Assembly (NCBI RefSeq): GCF_003205205.1 | Contig: NZ_QJRL01000001.1 | Location: forward strand, 1-64,000 | Direction: 5' to 3' | From: Pseudomonas sp. LB-090624 | GTDB lineage: Bacteria > Pseudomonadota > Gammaproteobacteria > Pseudomonadales > Pseudomonadaceae | DNA: 64,000 nucleotides | Part shown: piece by piece, positions 9,524-18,963 of the stretch | Position numbering within the stretch: the stretch's first letter is position 1 | Layout of the letters: each line of letters opens with the position of its first letter | Translations under genes and position numbers: made by a program | The notes under the pieces: model-generated | What the model was told of the DNA's origin: nothing | The model's database searches: none | What the model saw: only the letters and a program-made list of their open reading frames with translations

Positions 9524-10129
9524 ATGCCAATCGAACTGCTGCCGGAAACCCCTTCGCAGACCGCCGGCCCCTACGTGCACATCGGCCTGGCCCTGGAAGC
9601 GGCCGGCAACCCAACCCGCGATCAGGAAATCTGGAACCGCCTGGCCAAGCCGGACGCGCCGGGCGAACATATTCTGCTGCTCGGCCAGGTATACGACGGT
9701 AACGGCCACCTGGTGCGCGACTCGTTCCTGGAAGTGTGGCAAGCCGATGCCAATGGCGAGTACCAGGATGCCTACAACCTGGAAAACGCCTTCAACAGCT
9801 TTGGCCGCACCGCCACCACCTTCGATGCCGGCGAGTGGACCCTGCACACGGTCAAGCCGGGTGTGGTGAACAACGCTGCTGGCGTGCCGATGGCGCCGCA
9901 CATCAACATCAGCTTGTTCGCGCGGGGGATCAACATCCACCTGCACACGCGCCTGTATTTCGATGATGAGGCCCAGGCCAATGCCAAGTGCCCGGTGCTC
10001 AACCTGATCGAGCAGCCGCAGCGCCGCGAGACGCTGATTGCCAAGCGTTGCGAAGTGGACGGGAAGACGGCGTATCGCTTCGATATCCGTATTCAGGGGG
10101 AAGGGGAGACGGTGTTCTTCGACTTCTGA
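9524..10129 (+). CDS. pcaG: protocatechuate 3,4-dioxygenase alpha subunit
   Basis: The 201-residue alpha subunit is the non-catalytic partner of PcaH. It has the shared intradiol fold (GPYVHIGLALEA, GQVYDGNGHLVRDSFLEVWQADANG) but lacks the iron-binding tyrosine/histidine set. It contributes residues near the active-site entrance in the known (alpha-beta-Fe)12 complex. The start lies 10 bp after pcaH with GAGGA as ribosome site, so both subunits come from one transcript. A GC-rich hairpin (10138-10160) follows and separates it from the convergent trmA. Confidence 0.98.
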   Translation: MPIELLPETPSQTAGPYVHIGLALEAAGNPTRDQEIWNRLAKPDAPGEHILLLGQVYDGNGHLVRDSFLEVWQADANGEYQDAYNLENAFNSFGRTATTFDAGEWTLHTVKPGVVNNAAGVPMAPHINISLFARGINIHLHTRLYFDDEAQANAKCPVLNLIEQPQRRETLIAKRCEVDGKTAYRFDIRIQGEGETVFFDF

Positions 10130-10137
10130 ATCAATGC

Positions 10138-10160
10138 CTGGGGCTGCAACGCAGCCCCAG
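10138..10160. terminator. hairpin between convergent pcaG and trmA
   Basis: A perfect 10-bp stem, CTGGGGCTGC-AAC-GCAGCCCCAG, stands 8 bp after the pcaG stop and 11 bp after the trmA stop. There is no U-run on either side, so it may be an inefficient terminator or a 3'-end stabiliser. Confidence 0.6.
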
Positions 10161-10171
10161 CGATCCGACGA

Positions 10172-11257
10172 TCAGCGCCGAACCAGCAGCACCCCACTCT
10201 CCATATGATGGGTATACGGGAACTGGTCAAACAACGCGCAACGCTCGATGCGGTGGGTATCCTGCAACTGGGCAATGTTCGCCGCCAGTGTTTCGGGGTT
10301 GCACGAGATGTACAGGATCCGCTCGAACCGCCGGGTCAGCTCACAGGTATCCGGATCCATCCCGGCCCGCGGTGGGTCGACGAACACGGTACCGAACTGA
10401 TAGCGCTTCAGGTCGATGCCTTCCAGGCGACGGAACGGTCGCACCTCATTCAGCGCCTGGGTCAGCTCCTCTGCCGACAAACGCACCAGCCGCACGTTAT
10501 CCACAGCGTTCTCGTCGAGGTTGCTCAGCGCAGCATTGACTGACGTCTTGCTGATCTCGGTCGCCAGCACCTGACGCACGCGAGTGGCCAGTGGCAGGGT
10601 GAAGTTGCCGTTGCCGCAATACAGCTCCAGCAGGTCATCCTCACGCTCGCCCATCGCCTCGAAGGCCCAGCTGAGCATCTTCTGGTTCACCGCACCGTTG
10701 GGCTGGGTGAATGCGCCTTCCGGCTGGCGATAGCTGAACACACGGCCGGCCACGTCGAGTTTTTCCATCGCATAGTCTCGGCCGATCACCAGGCGCTTGC
10801 CCTTGGAGCGGCCAATGATGCTCACGCCCAGGTCCTCGGCCAATTGCCGCGCCGCCACTTCCCAGGCCTCGTCCAGCGGGCGGTGGTAGCACAGGGTGAC
10901 CATGGCATCGCCAGCCAGGGTGGTAAGGAACTCCACCTGGAACAGGCGGTTGCCCAGCGCTTCGCTAGCCTGCCAGGCCGCCTTCAGGCGTGGCATCAAC
11001 TCATTGATGCGCTGGCTGGCGATTGGGAAATCTTCGATCAGGATTGCCTTGTGCTTCTCGCCCGGGGCAAACATGGCGTAGTGGCGTTGGCCGTCCTCGC
11101 GCCACAGGCGGAACTCGGCACGCAGGCGGTAGTGCTCGCGCGGCGAGTCGAAAACAGCCGGCTCCGGCGCGCCAAACGGCGCCAGCAGCTCGCGCAGCCG
11201 GGCCACCTTGGCGTCCAGCTGGGTGGCGTAGGAGGAGGGGTCGAAAGCAGCACTCAT
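10172..11257 (-). CDS. trmA: tRNA (uracil-5-)-methyltransferase
   Basis: The 361-residue SAM enzyme makes m5U54 (ribothymidine) in the T-loop of tRNA. Motifs are the SAM pocket [13 protein letters not shown] near residues 210-225, [11 protein letters not shown], the nucleophile Cys near residue 320 in [12 protein letters not shown], and the catalytic-base region HMESGVLL at the end. There is no N-terminal TRAM domain, which fits TrmA rather than RlmD or RlmC. Its ATG overlaps the stop of the upstream purine permease by 4 bp, indicating translational coupling to an unrelated gene. Confidence 0.96.
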   Translation of the reverse strand: MSAAFDPSSYATQLDAKVARLRELLAPFGAPEPAVFDSPREHYRLRAEFRLWREDGQRHYAMFAPGEKHKAILIEDFPIASQRINELMPRLKAAWQASEALGNRLFQVEFLTTLAGDAMVTLCYHRPLDEAWEVAARQLAEDLGVSIIGRSKGKRLVIGRDYAMEKLDVAGRVFSYRQPEGAFTQPNGAVNQKMLSWAFEAMGEREDDLLELYCGNGNFTLPLATRVRQVLATEISKTSVNAALSNLDENAVDNVRLVRLSAEELTQALNEVRPFRRLEGIDLKRYQFGTVFVDPPRAGMDPDTCELTRRFERILYISCNPETLAANIAQLQDTHRIERCALFDQFPYTHHMESGVLLVRR

Positions 11258-12549
11258 GCGTTGAACCAGCCCAGCTTGATGACGAACAGGATGGAAAGGA
11301 TCACCAGCGCCGGGTTCAGGTCGCGGTGGCGGCCCGAAATCAGCTTGACGGCAGTCCAGGAGATGAAGCCGAAGGCGATGCCGTTGGCGATCGAGTAGGT
11401 CAGCGGCATGGCCAGGGCAGTCACTACAACCGGCGCGGCTTCGGTCACGTCGTCCCAGTTTATTTCTGCCAGGCCCGAGGCCATCAGCACTGCGACGAAC
11501 AGCAGCGCCGGGGCAGTGGCGAAGGCAGGTACGCTACCGGCCAGCGGGGCGAAGAACAGCGCCAGCAGGAACAGCACGGCGACGACGATGGCGGTCAGGC
11601 CAGTGCGGCCGCCGGCGCTCACGCCAGCAGCAGACTCGATGTAGCTGGTGGTGGTCGAAGTACCCAGCAGCGAACCGGCCATGGCGGCGGTGCTGTCGGC
11701 GATCAGGGCACGGCCCATCTTCGGCATGTGGCCATCCTTGCCCATCAGCCCTGCGCGCTTGGCCACGCCGATCAGGGTGCCGGAGTTGTCGAACAGGTCG
11801 ACGAACAGGAAGGCGAAGATCACGCTGACCAAGCCCACGTCCAGCGCGCCAGCGATGTCCAGTTGCAGGAAGGTCGGCGCCAGCGATGGTGGCATGGATA
11901 CGATGCCGCCGAATGGCGTAACGCCCATCACGATCGAAGCGACGGTCACTGCCAGGATGCCGATCAGCACGGCGCCGCGGACCTTCAGCGACTCCAGGCC
12001 GACGATCAGGAAGAAGCCCAGGGTAGCGAGGATCGGAGCCGGTTGCTTGAGGTCACCCAAACCTACCAGCGTAGCCGGGTTATCGACGACGATACCCGCG
12101 TTATGCAGCGCGATCAGCGCCAGGAAAAGGCCGATACCAGCGGCAATTGCCGAGCGCAGCGGCAGCGGGATGCTGTTCACGATCCATTCGCGAATGCGGA
12201 AGATCGACAGCAGGAAGAACATCACCGCCGACAGGAAAACTGCACCCAGCGCCACTTGCCAGGTGTGGCCCATGTGCAGCACCACGGTGTAGGTGAAGAA
12301 CGCGTTCAGCCCCATGCCCGGCGCCAGGGCGATCGGGTAGTTGGCGATCAGGCCCATGGTGGTGGAGCCGATGGCCGCGGCCAGGCAGGTGGCAACGAAG
12401 ATCGCCCCCTTGTCCATGCCGGTCTCGCCGAGAATGCTCGGGTTGACGAACAGGATGTAGGCCATGGCCAGGAAGGTAGTGACGCCCGCGAGAATCTCGG
12501 TGCGCACGTTGGTGTTGTGTGCTCTTAGTTGAAACAGCCTTTCCAGCAT
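11254..12549 (-). CDS. NCS2-family purine permease (AzgA-like)
   Basis: The 431-residue inner-membrane transporter has about 12-14 helices and the AzgA-type N-terminus [22 protein letters not shown], followed by the GLNAFFTY loop and a [11 protein letters not shown] half-helix motif that binds the base. AzgA-like members import adenine, guanine and hypoxanthine with protons. The ATG at 12547-12549 opens [12 protein letters not shown]; longer starts have no support. The stop overlaps the trmA start (ATGA), so both are probably one transcript. The exact base is not predictable. Confidence 0.92.
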   Translation of the reverse strand: MLERLFQLRAHNTNVRTEILAGVTTFLAMAYILFVNPSILGETGMDKGAIFVATCLAAAIGSTTMGLIANYPIALAPGMGLNAFFTYTVVLHMGHTWQVALGAVFLSAVMFFLLSIFRIREWIVNSIPLPLRSAIAAGIGLFLALIALHNAGIVVDNPATLVGLGDLKQPAPILATLGFFLIVGLESLKVRGAVLIGILAVTVASIVMGVTPFGGIVSMPPSLAPTFLQLDIAGALDVGLVSVIFAFLFVDLFDNSGTLIGVAKRAGLMGKDGHMPKMGRALIADSTAAMAGSLLGTSTTTSYIESAAGVSAGGRTGLTAIVVAVLFLLALFFAPLAGSVPAFATAPALLFVAVLMASGLAEINWDDVTEAAPVVVTALAMPLTYSIANGIAFGFISWTAVKLISGRHRDLNPALVILSILFVIKLGWFNA

Positions 12550-12747
12550 GCCCGCTCCCCAAGGCGCCCCCGGCGCCATGAATATATCGACCCCATCAGC
12601 AAAGCACAGACCGTACCGGTTGCCGTGGTTTTGTGTGGGGCGGAAAAAAGCCGCGCATCATACCAGCATGCATGGCGGGGGCCTATGGCCGTTGGGGAAT
12701 GGGTTATTGCAGCCTGTGCCGGCGATCGCGCCACAACAGGCAACCCA

Positions 12748-13968
12748 TCAGCCGTTATGCAACCGGTCCCGCTTGGCCAGTGTGGGGAACAGTTTTATCC
12801 AAACCCCAGTCACCACCAACGTGCCCACCCCACCCATCACTACCGCTGGCACTGTGCCAAACCAGTGCGCCGTCACCCCGGATTCGAACTCACCGAGCTG
12901 GTTTGAAGCACCAATGAACAGCCCGTTCACCGCGCTCACGCGCCCGCGCATTTCATCGGGCGTTTCCAGCTGCACGAATGAACTGCGAATGACCATGCTG
13001 ATCATGTCTGCCGCGCCCAGCACCACCAGCACCGCCAGCGAGAACCAGAACGAGGTCGACAGGCCGAAGGCAATGGTTGCCACACCGAAAATGCCTACGG
13101 CGGTGAACATGGTGCGCCCGACGTTGCGCTCGAACGGGAACCGCGCCAGCCACAGTGACATCAGCAACGCGCCCACCGCTGGTGCCGAGCGCAGCAGGCC
13201 GAGGCCCATCGGGCCGGTCAGCAGAATGTCCTTGGCGAATACCGGCAGCAACGCCGTGGCGCCGCCCAGCAGCACGGCGAACAGGTCCAGCGAAATGGCG
13301 CCGAGGATGTCGGGGCGGCTGCGGATGAAGCGGATGCCCGCCAGCAGCGACTCGATGCTGGCACGCCCGCGCTGGGCGACCTGGCCGCGCGCCTGCAGGC
13401 TCAGTGTCAGCACGCAGGCGATGGCGTACAGGGCCACGGTGGGGCCGTATACCCAGATGCTGCCGAAGGCATACAAGAAGCCACCCACCGCTGGCGCGAC
13501 GATGGTCGCCGACTGCGTGGCCGACGCCGACGCCGCCACTGCCCGGGGGAACAGACTGGGCGGCACCACATTGGGCAACAGTGCCTGGGTCGCGGGCATT
13601 TCGAACGAGCGCGTCGCGCCGAGCACGAAGGCCAACGCGAAAATCAGCTCGCGGGTGACGTTGTCGGTGGCGCTGCCCACGGCCAGCGCCAGGGCAATGA
13701 GCCCCTGCAGGCTCTGGCACACGGCGGCGACCTTGCGCCGGTCATAGCGGTCGGCGACATGCCCGGTGTGCAGCATGAACAGCACCCGTGGGGCGAATTC
13801 GACCAGGCCGACCAGGCCCAGGTCCAGCACGTTGCCGGTCAACTGGTAGAGGTGCCAGCCAATGGCCACGGTGAGCATCTGAAAACCGCTGGCGGTGAAC
13901 ACACGGGCCAGCCAGAAAGCCAGGAAAGGGCGGTGGTGACGCAACAACTGCGGTGCGGAATCGGACAT
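12748..13968 (-). CDS. MFS transporter (EntS-like)
   Basis: The 406-residue major facilitator protein has 12 predicted helices. It opens with LLRHHRPFLAFWLARVFTASGFQML and has the loop 2-3 signature FMLHTGHVADRYDRRKV (a D-R-x-x-R-R-K-V variant of motif A). Overall composition is like EntS and other bacterial MFS exporters. The substrate is unknown. It lies 198 bp downstream of the purine permease start, in the same orientation, and is divergent from cioAB, with 346 bp between the starts. Confidence 0.88.
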   Translation of the reverse strand: MSDSAPQLLRHHRPFLAFWLARVFTASGFQMLTVAIGWHLYQLTGNVLDLGLVGLVEFAPRVLFMLHTGHVADRYDRRKVAAVCQSLQGLIALALAVGSATDNVTRELIFALAFVLGATRSFEMPATQALLPNVVPPSLFPRAVAASASATQSATIVAPAVGGFLYAFGSIWVYGPTVALYAIACVLTLSLQARGQVAQRGRASIESLLAGIRFIRSRPDILGAISLDLFAVLLGGATALLPVFAKDILLTGPMGLGLLRSAPAVGALLMSLWLARFPFERNVGRTMFTAVGIFGVATIAFGLSTSFWFSLAVLVVLGAADMISMVIRSSFVQLETPDEMRGRVSAVNGLFIGASNQLGEFESGVTAHWFGTVPAVVMGGVGTLVVTGVWIKLFPTLAKRDRLHNG

Positions 13969-14314
13969 CGGAAACCAGGGGCCTCGGCGCAGTAGAGGAG
14001 GGGGCGCAGCGTACCATCTGTTTGTAACAAACGGTTACTGTTTGCCCAAATCAGCAGCTTTCAACGCCGCATGATAGAGGGTGGGGCAACTGGTCACGCG
14101 GCAATCAACCGCACGGCCCATCTGGCCATTCGGGACTATGCTTCCTAGCAGTCGTTGATCTGGGTCAATCGTTCCAGAGCTAACGAATTGGCCCTATGGG
14201 CCGGAATCCCTGCGATCGAACAGAACAATTCCAATGCGCCGTGCTCGACCAAGTGGGGGCAGTGGGCGACGGGGCCACAAGCCCAGACGCCGGATTATCT
14301 GAAGAGGAAGCACC
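13969..14314. other. 346-bp non-coding region between the MFS gene and cioA
   Basis: No coding frame with family features is seen. On the right side it carries an ANR/FNR-like box at 14155-14168. A TTTGTAACAAACGG stretch near 14021-14034 may be part of the MFS promoter. The 5' leader of cioA is otherwise unremarkable. Confidence 0.6.
14155..14168 (+). promoter_or_regulatory. ANR/FNR box upstream of cioAB
   Basis: TTGAT-CTGG-GTCAA matches the ANR/FNR consensus TTGAT-N4-ATCAA at nine of ten defined positions. It is 147 bp before the cioA start. Anr is known to act on the terminal oxidases of P. putida; direct control here is inferred. Confidence 0.6.
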
Positions 14315-15751
14315 ATGTTCGGAATAGAGGCTCTAGAGCTCGCCCGAATGCAGTTTGCCTTTACCGTGTCGTTCCACATCCTGTTCCCGGCCATCACCAT
14401 TGGTTTGGCCAGCTACCTGGCAGTCCTCGAAGGCCTTTGGCTGCGGACCCACCACCAGGTCTATCGTGACCTCTACCATTTCTGGTCGAAGATCTTCGCC
14501 GTCAACTTCGGCATGGGCGTGGTCTCTGGCTTGGTCATGGCGTATCAATTCGGCACCAACTGGAGCCGCTTCTCCGACTTTGCCGGCGCCGTCACCGGCC
14601 CATTGCTTACCTACGAAGTCCTCACCGCCTTCTTCCTCGAGGCCGGTTTCCTGGGGGTCATGCTGTTCGGCTGGAACCGCGTCGGCCGTGGCCTGCACTT
14701 CTTCTCCACGGTCATGGTGGCACTCGGCACGCTGGTCTCGACGTTCTGGATTCTGGCCTCCAACAGTTGGATGCAAACCCCGCAAGGCCACGAGATCATC
14801 GATGGCCGGGTGGTACCGGTGGACTGGCTGGCAGTGGTGTTCAACCCCTCGTTCCCCTACCGCCTGATGCACATGGCTACGGCTGCGTTCGTTTCGACCG
14901 CGTTCTTCGTCGGTGCCTCGGCGGCCTGGCACCTGCTGCGTGGGCGGGATAACCCGGCAGTGCGCAAGATGCTGTCGATGGCCATGTGGATGGCGCTGAT
15001 CGTCGCCCCTATCCAGGCTGTGATCGGGGATTTCCACGGGCTCAATACGCTCAAGCACCAACCGGTGAAAATTGCGGCGATCGAAGGCCACTGGGAAAAC
15101 GTGCCCGGCGAGCCGACCCCGCTGATCCTGTTCGGCATCCCCGACATGAAGGCCGAGACTACCCGCTTCAAGGTCGAAATTCCGGCGTTGGGCAGCCTGA
15201 TCCTGACCCACAGCCTGGACAAACAGGTACCAGCAATGAAGGAGTTCCCGCCTGAAGATCGGCCCAACTCGACCATTGTGTTCTGGTCGTTCCGGATCAT
15301 GGTCGGCCTCGGCTTCCTGATGATCTTCGTGGGCCTGTGGAGCCTGTGGCTGCGCAAGCGCGGCACGCTCTACAGCTCTCGGCCGTTCCTGCATGTGGCG
15401 CTGTGGATGGGACCCTCCGGGCTGGTCGCGTTGCTGGCCGGCTGGTTCACCACCGAAATCGGCCGCCAGCCGTGGGTGGTGTACGGCCTGATGCGCACCG
15501 CCGACGGTGTGTCCAACCACAGTTACGCCCAGCTCGGTTTTACCCTGGTAGCCTTCGTGGTGGTGTACTTCGCCCTGTTCGGCACTGGCCTTGGTTACAT
15601 GATGCGCCTGGTGCGCAAAGGCCCGCAGACCGGTGAGGGGGACGAGACCAACCCCGGTGGCCCTGGCACCAAACGCACCCCGGCGCGGCCGCTGTCCGCC
15701 GCCGATGATGGCCACGAGGCCAACACCGTCAGCCTGAACAAGGGGAACTGA
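14315..15751 (+). CDS. cioA: cyanide-insensitive ubiquinol oxidase subunit I
   Basis: The 478-residue bd-type oxidase subunit I holds the quinol site and haem ligands. It opens with ARMQFAFTVSFHILFPAITIGLA, where the early His is a haem ligand, and contains GRQPWVVYGLMRTADGVS, the conserved segment after the quinol loop. The Q-loop is short, as in the CIO subgroup rather than E. coli CydA. It oxidises ubiquinol and reduces O2 to water in the inner membrane without proton pumping, and works when cyanide blocks haem-copper oxidases. AGAGGAAG precedes the ATG. cioB follows after 3 bp. Confidence 0.96.
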   Translation: MFGIEALELARMQFAFTVSFHILFPAITIGLASYLAVLEGLWLRTHHQVYRDLYHFWSKIFAVNFGMGVVSGLVMAYQFGTNWSRFSDFAGAVTGPLLTYEVLTAFFLEAGFLGVMLFGWNRVGRGLHFFSTVMVALGTLVSTFWILASNSWMQTPQGHEIIDGRVVPVDWLAVVFNPSFPYRLMHMATAAFVSTAFFVGASAAWHLLRGRDNPAVRKMLSMAMWMALIVAPIQAVIGDFHGLNTLKHQPVKIAAIEGHWENVPGEPTPLILFGIPDMKAETTRFKVEIPALGSLILTHSLDKQVPAMKEFPPEDRPNSTIVFWSFRIMVGLGFLMIFVGLWSLWLRKRGTLYSSRPFLHVALWMGPSGLVALLAGWFTTEIGRQPWVVYGLMRTADGVSNHSYAQLGFTLVAFVVVYFALFGTGLGYMMRLVRKGPQTGEGDETNPGGPGTKRTPARPLSAADDGHEANTVSLNKGN

Positions 15752-15754
15752 GCC

Positions 15755-16762
15755 ATGGGTATCGACCTTCCGCTGATCTGGGCCGTGATCATCATCTTCG
15801 GCGTCATGATGTACGTGGTGATGGATGGTTTCGACCTGGGGATCGGCATGCTCTTCCCGTTCGTCAAGGGCGAGCATGACCGTGATGTGATGATGAACAC
15901 CGTCGCCCCGGTGTGGGACGGCAATGAAACCTGGCTGGTACTGGGTGGGGCGGGGCTGTTCGGGGCGTTTCCGATGGCCTACTCGGTGGTGCTCGAAGCG
16001 CTTTACCTGCCGTTGATCCTGATGCTCATTGGTCTGATTTTCCGCGGCGTGGCCTTCGAGTTCCGCTTCAAGGCCACCGCCGAGAAGCGGCATATCTGGG
16101 ACAAGGCGTTCATCTGGGGTTCGCTGGTTGCCACCTTCTTCCAGGGCGTGGCACTGGGCGCCTTCCTGGAGGGGTTCAAGGTGGTCGACCGGCATTTCGC
16201 TGGTGGCACGCTCGACTGGCTGACCCCGTTCAGCCTGTTCAGCGGGCTGGGGCTGATCGTGGCCTACACCTTGCTGGGTTGCACCTGGCTGATCATGAAA
16301 ACCGAAGGGTCGCTGCAGAAAACGATGCACGACATTGCCCGGCCACTGGCGCTGGTGCTGCTGGCAGTGATTGGTATCGTCAGCCTGTGGACGCCCATTG
16401 CCTACCCGCAGATCGCCGACCGCTGGTTCAGCATGCCCAACCTGCTGTGGTTCATGCCGGTGCCGCTGCTGGTGCTGGTGACCTTCTATGGGTTGCTCAA
16501 GGCGGTGGCGCGCAATGCTCACTACACGCCATTCCTGCTCACCCTGGTGCTGATCTTCCTCGGCTACAGCGGCCTGGGCATCAGCCTGTGGCCGAACATC
16601 ATTCCGCCGTCGATCTCGATCTGGGACGCCGCAGCGCCACCGCAGAGCCAGGGCTTCATGCTAGTGGGCACGTTGTTCATCCTGCCGTTCATCCTCATGT
16701 ATACCTTCTGGAGCTACTACGTGTTCCGCGGCAAGGTGACCCACGAAGACGGCTATCACTAG
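15755..16762 (+). CDS. cioB: cyanide-insensitive ubiquinol oxidase subunit II
   Basis: The 335-residue CydB-type subunit has eight to nine helices. It starts with the conserved LIWAVIIIFGVMMYVVMDGFDLG and the WDGNETWLVLGG loop (residues 50-61), both hallmarks of subunit II. It supports haem assembly and stability of the CioA/CioB complex. It begins 3 bp after the cioA stop and is followed within 10 bp by a small membrane gene, giving a three-gene operon. Confidence 0.97.
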   Translation: MGIDLPLIWAVIIIFGVMMYVVMDGFDLGIGMLFPFVKGEHDRDVMMNTVAPVWDGNETWLVLGGAGLFGAFPMAYSVVLEALYLPLILMLIGLIFRGVAFEFRFKATAEKRHIWDKAFIWGSLVATFFQGVALGAFLEGFKVVDRHFAGGTLDWLTPFSLFSGLGLIVAYTLLGCTWLIMKTEGSLQKTMHDIARPLALVLLAVIGIVSLWTPIAYPQIADRWFSMPNLLWFMPVPLLVLVTFYGLLKAVARNAHYTPFLLTLVLIFLGYSGLGISLWPNIIPPSISIWDAAAPPQSQGFMLVGTLFILPFILMYTFWSYYVFRGKVTHEDGYH

Positions 16763-16771
16763 GAGGTCCGG

Positions 16772-16927
16772 ATGATGACTGGCAAGCATGGCTTGGAAGA
16801 CAAGAAGCCACTGTGGCAGCGGCTGGGTTGGCTAGTGCTGATCTGGGCGATGAGTGTTGCCGCGCTGGGCGTGGCGGCTTGGGTGATGCGCCTGTTCATG
16901 GGGGCTGCTGGCCTTACCACCCATTAA
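16772..16927 (+). CDS. DUF2474-type small membrane protein, putative third subunit of the CIO oxidase
   Basis: This 51-residue protein has one membrane helix (about residues 18-42, RLGWLVLIWAMSVAALGVAA) after a charged N-terminus (HGLEDKKPLWQ). It starts 10 bp after cioB behind a strong AGGAGG ribosome site; a second ATG at 16775 is also usable. DUF2474 proteins occur at the end of cio/cyd operons in proteobacteria, in the place of CydX/CbdX, which stabilise bd oxidases. A matching accessory-subunit role is inferred from position, size and topology, not from sequence similarity to CydX. Confidence 0.85.
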   Translation: MMTGKHGLEDKKPLWQRLGWLVLIWAMSVAALGVAAWVMRLFMGAAGLTTH

Positions 16928-16942
16928 GAAAAGCGGAGTCTT

Positions 16943-17008
16943 TGTGGGAGCGGGCTTGCCGCGCGAACATCGGCGGTGTCCAGTTCGCGGGACAAGCCCG
17001 CTCCCACA
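16943..17008. repeat. REP-type inverted repeat / bidirectional terminator
   Basis: Two perfect 16-bp arms (16943-16958 and 16993-17008, core TGTGGGAGCGGGCTTG) face each other across 34 bp. The GGGAGCGGGCTTG core is the usual P. putida REP sequence. It sits between the convergent cio operon and rlmG and can act as terminator for both. Confidence 0.8.
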
Positions 17009-17025
17009 GCTTGAGCCTATAGCGC

Positions 17026-18150
17026 CTACTTGCGAGCTTTCAGGATGACGAATTTGGGCGTAGCCGCCACCTGCTCGACCCCGCGGAACAACCGCGCCAG
17101 CTTGCTGTGGTAGCCCAGGTGGCGGTTACCCACGATATACAGCGCCCCACCCACCACCAGCGCTTCGCGCGCCTGCTGGAACATGCGCCAGGCAAGAAAA
17201 TCGCCCACTACCTGCTGCTGGTGGAACGGCGGGTTGCACAGCACCACGTCCAGCGACTGCTTCTCGACCCCGGCCAAGCCATCGGCCGCCTCGAAAACCG
17301 CCGGGCGTTCACCCAGTGCAGCTTGCCAGTTTTCCCGCGCCGATTGCACCGCCATGTACGATTCGTCAACCAAGGTATATTCGGCATCGGGGTTCGCCAG
17401 CGCGCTTGCAATCGCCAGCACACCGTTGCCACAGCCCAGGTCGGCTACCCGCGCACGGCCAAGGTCGCGTGGCAGGTGCGGCAGGAACGCCCGGGTACCG
17501 ATATCCAGGCCCTCACGGCAGAACACGTTGGCATGGTTGACCAACTCCAGCGCCGGCGCGTCGAGGCGGTAGCGGCTGGGGTAGGGGGAGCGGGTGGCAG
17601 GGCGTTCGGCCACCGTCGCAGTGAGTAAGCGGGCCTTTTTCTGCGCCAGCGAGGCCTGTACCGGGCCGATGTGCTTTTCCATCAGCTCTCCGGCTGCCCG
17701 AGGCAGGTGCTTGATCATGGCCCCGGCAATCACCTGCGCACCGGGTGCGAGGTGGCCCTGCAGGCGAATCAGTTGCTCTTCGAGCAGGGCCAGGGTCTTG
17801 GGCACACGCACCAGTACGCGGTCGAACGGGCCTTGCCAATGTTCGCTGGCCGTCACGAACGGAACACTGTCGAACGGCAGACCATTGCGCGCCAGGTTCT
17901 TTTCCAGCGCCAGGTGCGCCAGATGCGAATCGCCGCTGCTGACCACGTGCACCTTGCCAGCCAGGCTGGCGGCCAAGGCGCCGAAACTGTCGTTGAGCAC
18001 CAGTACCCGGCAGTTTTCGGCAGGTGCCTGTTCGTGCAACTGCGCAAGCAGGTACTCGTCGGCGGCATCAAAAGCCTGCAGCGGGTCGTTGGCCTGCTCC
18101 GGCTGGCGGATCAGGTCGAGTTCGGCGTAGGGGGTGGTCAGCAGGGGCAT
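17026..18150 (-). CDS. rlmG: 23S rRNA (guanine(1835)-N2)-methyltransferase
   Basis: The 374-residue SAM methyltransferase has duplicated Rossmann domains: a degenerate N-terminal half (CRVLVLNDSFGALAASLAG) and a catalytic C-terminal half with ARVADLGCGNGVLAIASALA near residues 235-255 and the base-methylation motif VVLCNPPFHQQQ near 300. It methylates G1835 N2 in 23S rRNA. RsmC shares the layout, but the overall pattern and the MPLLTTPYAELDLIR start fit RlmG. It converges on the cio operon across the REP repeat. Confidence 0.93.
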   Translation of the reverse strand: MPLLTTPYAELDLIRQPEQANDPLQAFDAADEYLLAQLHEQAPAENCRVLVLNDSFGALAASLAGKVHVVSSGDSHLAHLALEKNLARNGLPFDSVPFVTASEHWQGPFDRVLVRVPKTLALLEEQLIRLQGHLAPGAQVIAGAMIKHLPRAAGELMEKHIGPVQASLAQKKARLLTATVAERPATRSPYPSRYRLDAPALELVNHANVFCREGLDIGTRAFLPHLPRDLGRARVADLGCGNGVLAIASALANPDAEYTLVDESYMAVQSARENWQAALGERPAVFEAADGLAGVEKQSLDVVLCNPPFHQQQVVGDFLAWRMFQQAREALVVGGALYIVGNRHLGYHSKLARLFRGVEQVAATPKFVILKARK

Positions 18151-18246
18151 GGCGTCTGGCTCGGGTATGAAACTGCCCGTTGCGGTTCGCCCCGGGCTTT
18201 GCCGGGCGATTCTACAGGGCTTTGCCCAAGGTCGCAGGTTTGAAGG

Positions 18247-18963
18247 TCAGATCCAGCCACGCAGGGCGGCGATAGCGATGGCGCCGGCCTTGTTGGCGGC
18301 GTTGGTCTTGGTGATGACGCTGCGGATATGGAAGTTCACCGTGCTTTGCGACAACGACAATATGCAGGCGACATCGGCAGCGGTCTTACCGGCGGCCGAC
18401 CATTTCAGCACTTCCAGTTCGCGCTCGCTCATTTTCGGCTGCGGTGGGCACAGCGCGCTCAGGTGGTATTCGCCCAGCACGGAATGCAGGGTGTGGCACA
18501 GCCACTGCACGCTGCCGGCTTTGTCGTAAAGTTCGTTGATGCCGATGTTGCCGACGGGGCGGGCCACGCTGATCTGGCTTTCGTTGTGCTGCAGGTCGTG
18601 CAGTGACTGTGTCCAGCCATGACGCAGGCCATGCCGGCAAGCCGCTTCCCGATAGTGCGGGGCTTCGCGATACAGGTCGTCAGTCCAGAGTACTGGCATG
18701 GTCGAGGTATGGCTGACATTGGCGGCCGGGTCCTGCTTGTAGAACTCGTCGCGCTGGTAACGCTCGATCCATTCATCTGGGTAGTTGCTGTACAGATAGA
18801 CTCTGGGCGTCTGCGTGGCGATCTGGATGCGAATGTTCAACCCGAGGTAGTCCATGCCCAGATCCTGTGCCAGGTGCACTGCGATGTCGAACAGCTTCCG
18901 CGGGCTGCGTTCGCTGACAAACGCATGTAGATGCTCAGGTTTCCAGTGAAGCATCTGAAACAC
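18247..18963 (-). CDS. ppoR: LuxR-type orphan quorum-sensing regulator (PpoR)
   Basis: The 238-residue LuxR-family solo has an autoinducer-binding domain (about 20-170) with all six diagnostic residues: Trp65, Tyr69, Asp78, Pro79, Trp93 and Gly116. The GerE-type helix-turn-helix (about 176-236, SERELEVLKWSAAGKT, STVNFHIRSVITKTNA) follows. No luxI gene adjoins. In P. putida an orphan LuxR called PpoR occurs in this neighbourhood beside fpr and rlmG and is reported to bind 3-oxo-C6-homoserine lactone; the name rests on that memory. An internal ATG three codons later is an alternative start. It is divergent from fpr. Confidence 0.87.
   Translation of the reverse strand: MFQMLHWKPEHLHAFVSERSPRKLFDIAVHLAQDLGMDYLGLNIRIQIATQTPRVYLYSNYPDEWIERYQRDEFYKQDPAANVSHTSTMPVLWTDDLYREAPHYREAACRHGLRHGWTQSLHDLQHNESQISVARPVGNIGINELYDKAGSVQWLCHTLHSVLGEYHLSALCPPQPKMSERELEVLKWSAAGKTAADVACILSLSQSTVNFHIRSVITKTNAANKAGAIAIAALRGWI

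Noticed and set aside
14333..16522. A 729-codon open frame antisense to cioAB
   Set aside because: Low-complexity His/Gln/Glu-rich translation typical of antisense frames in GC-rich DNA; cioA and cioB are certain.
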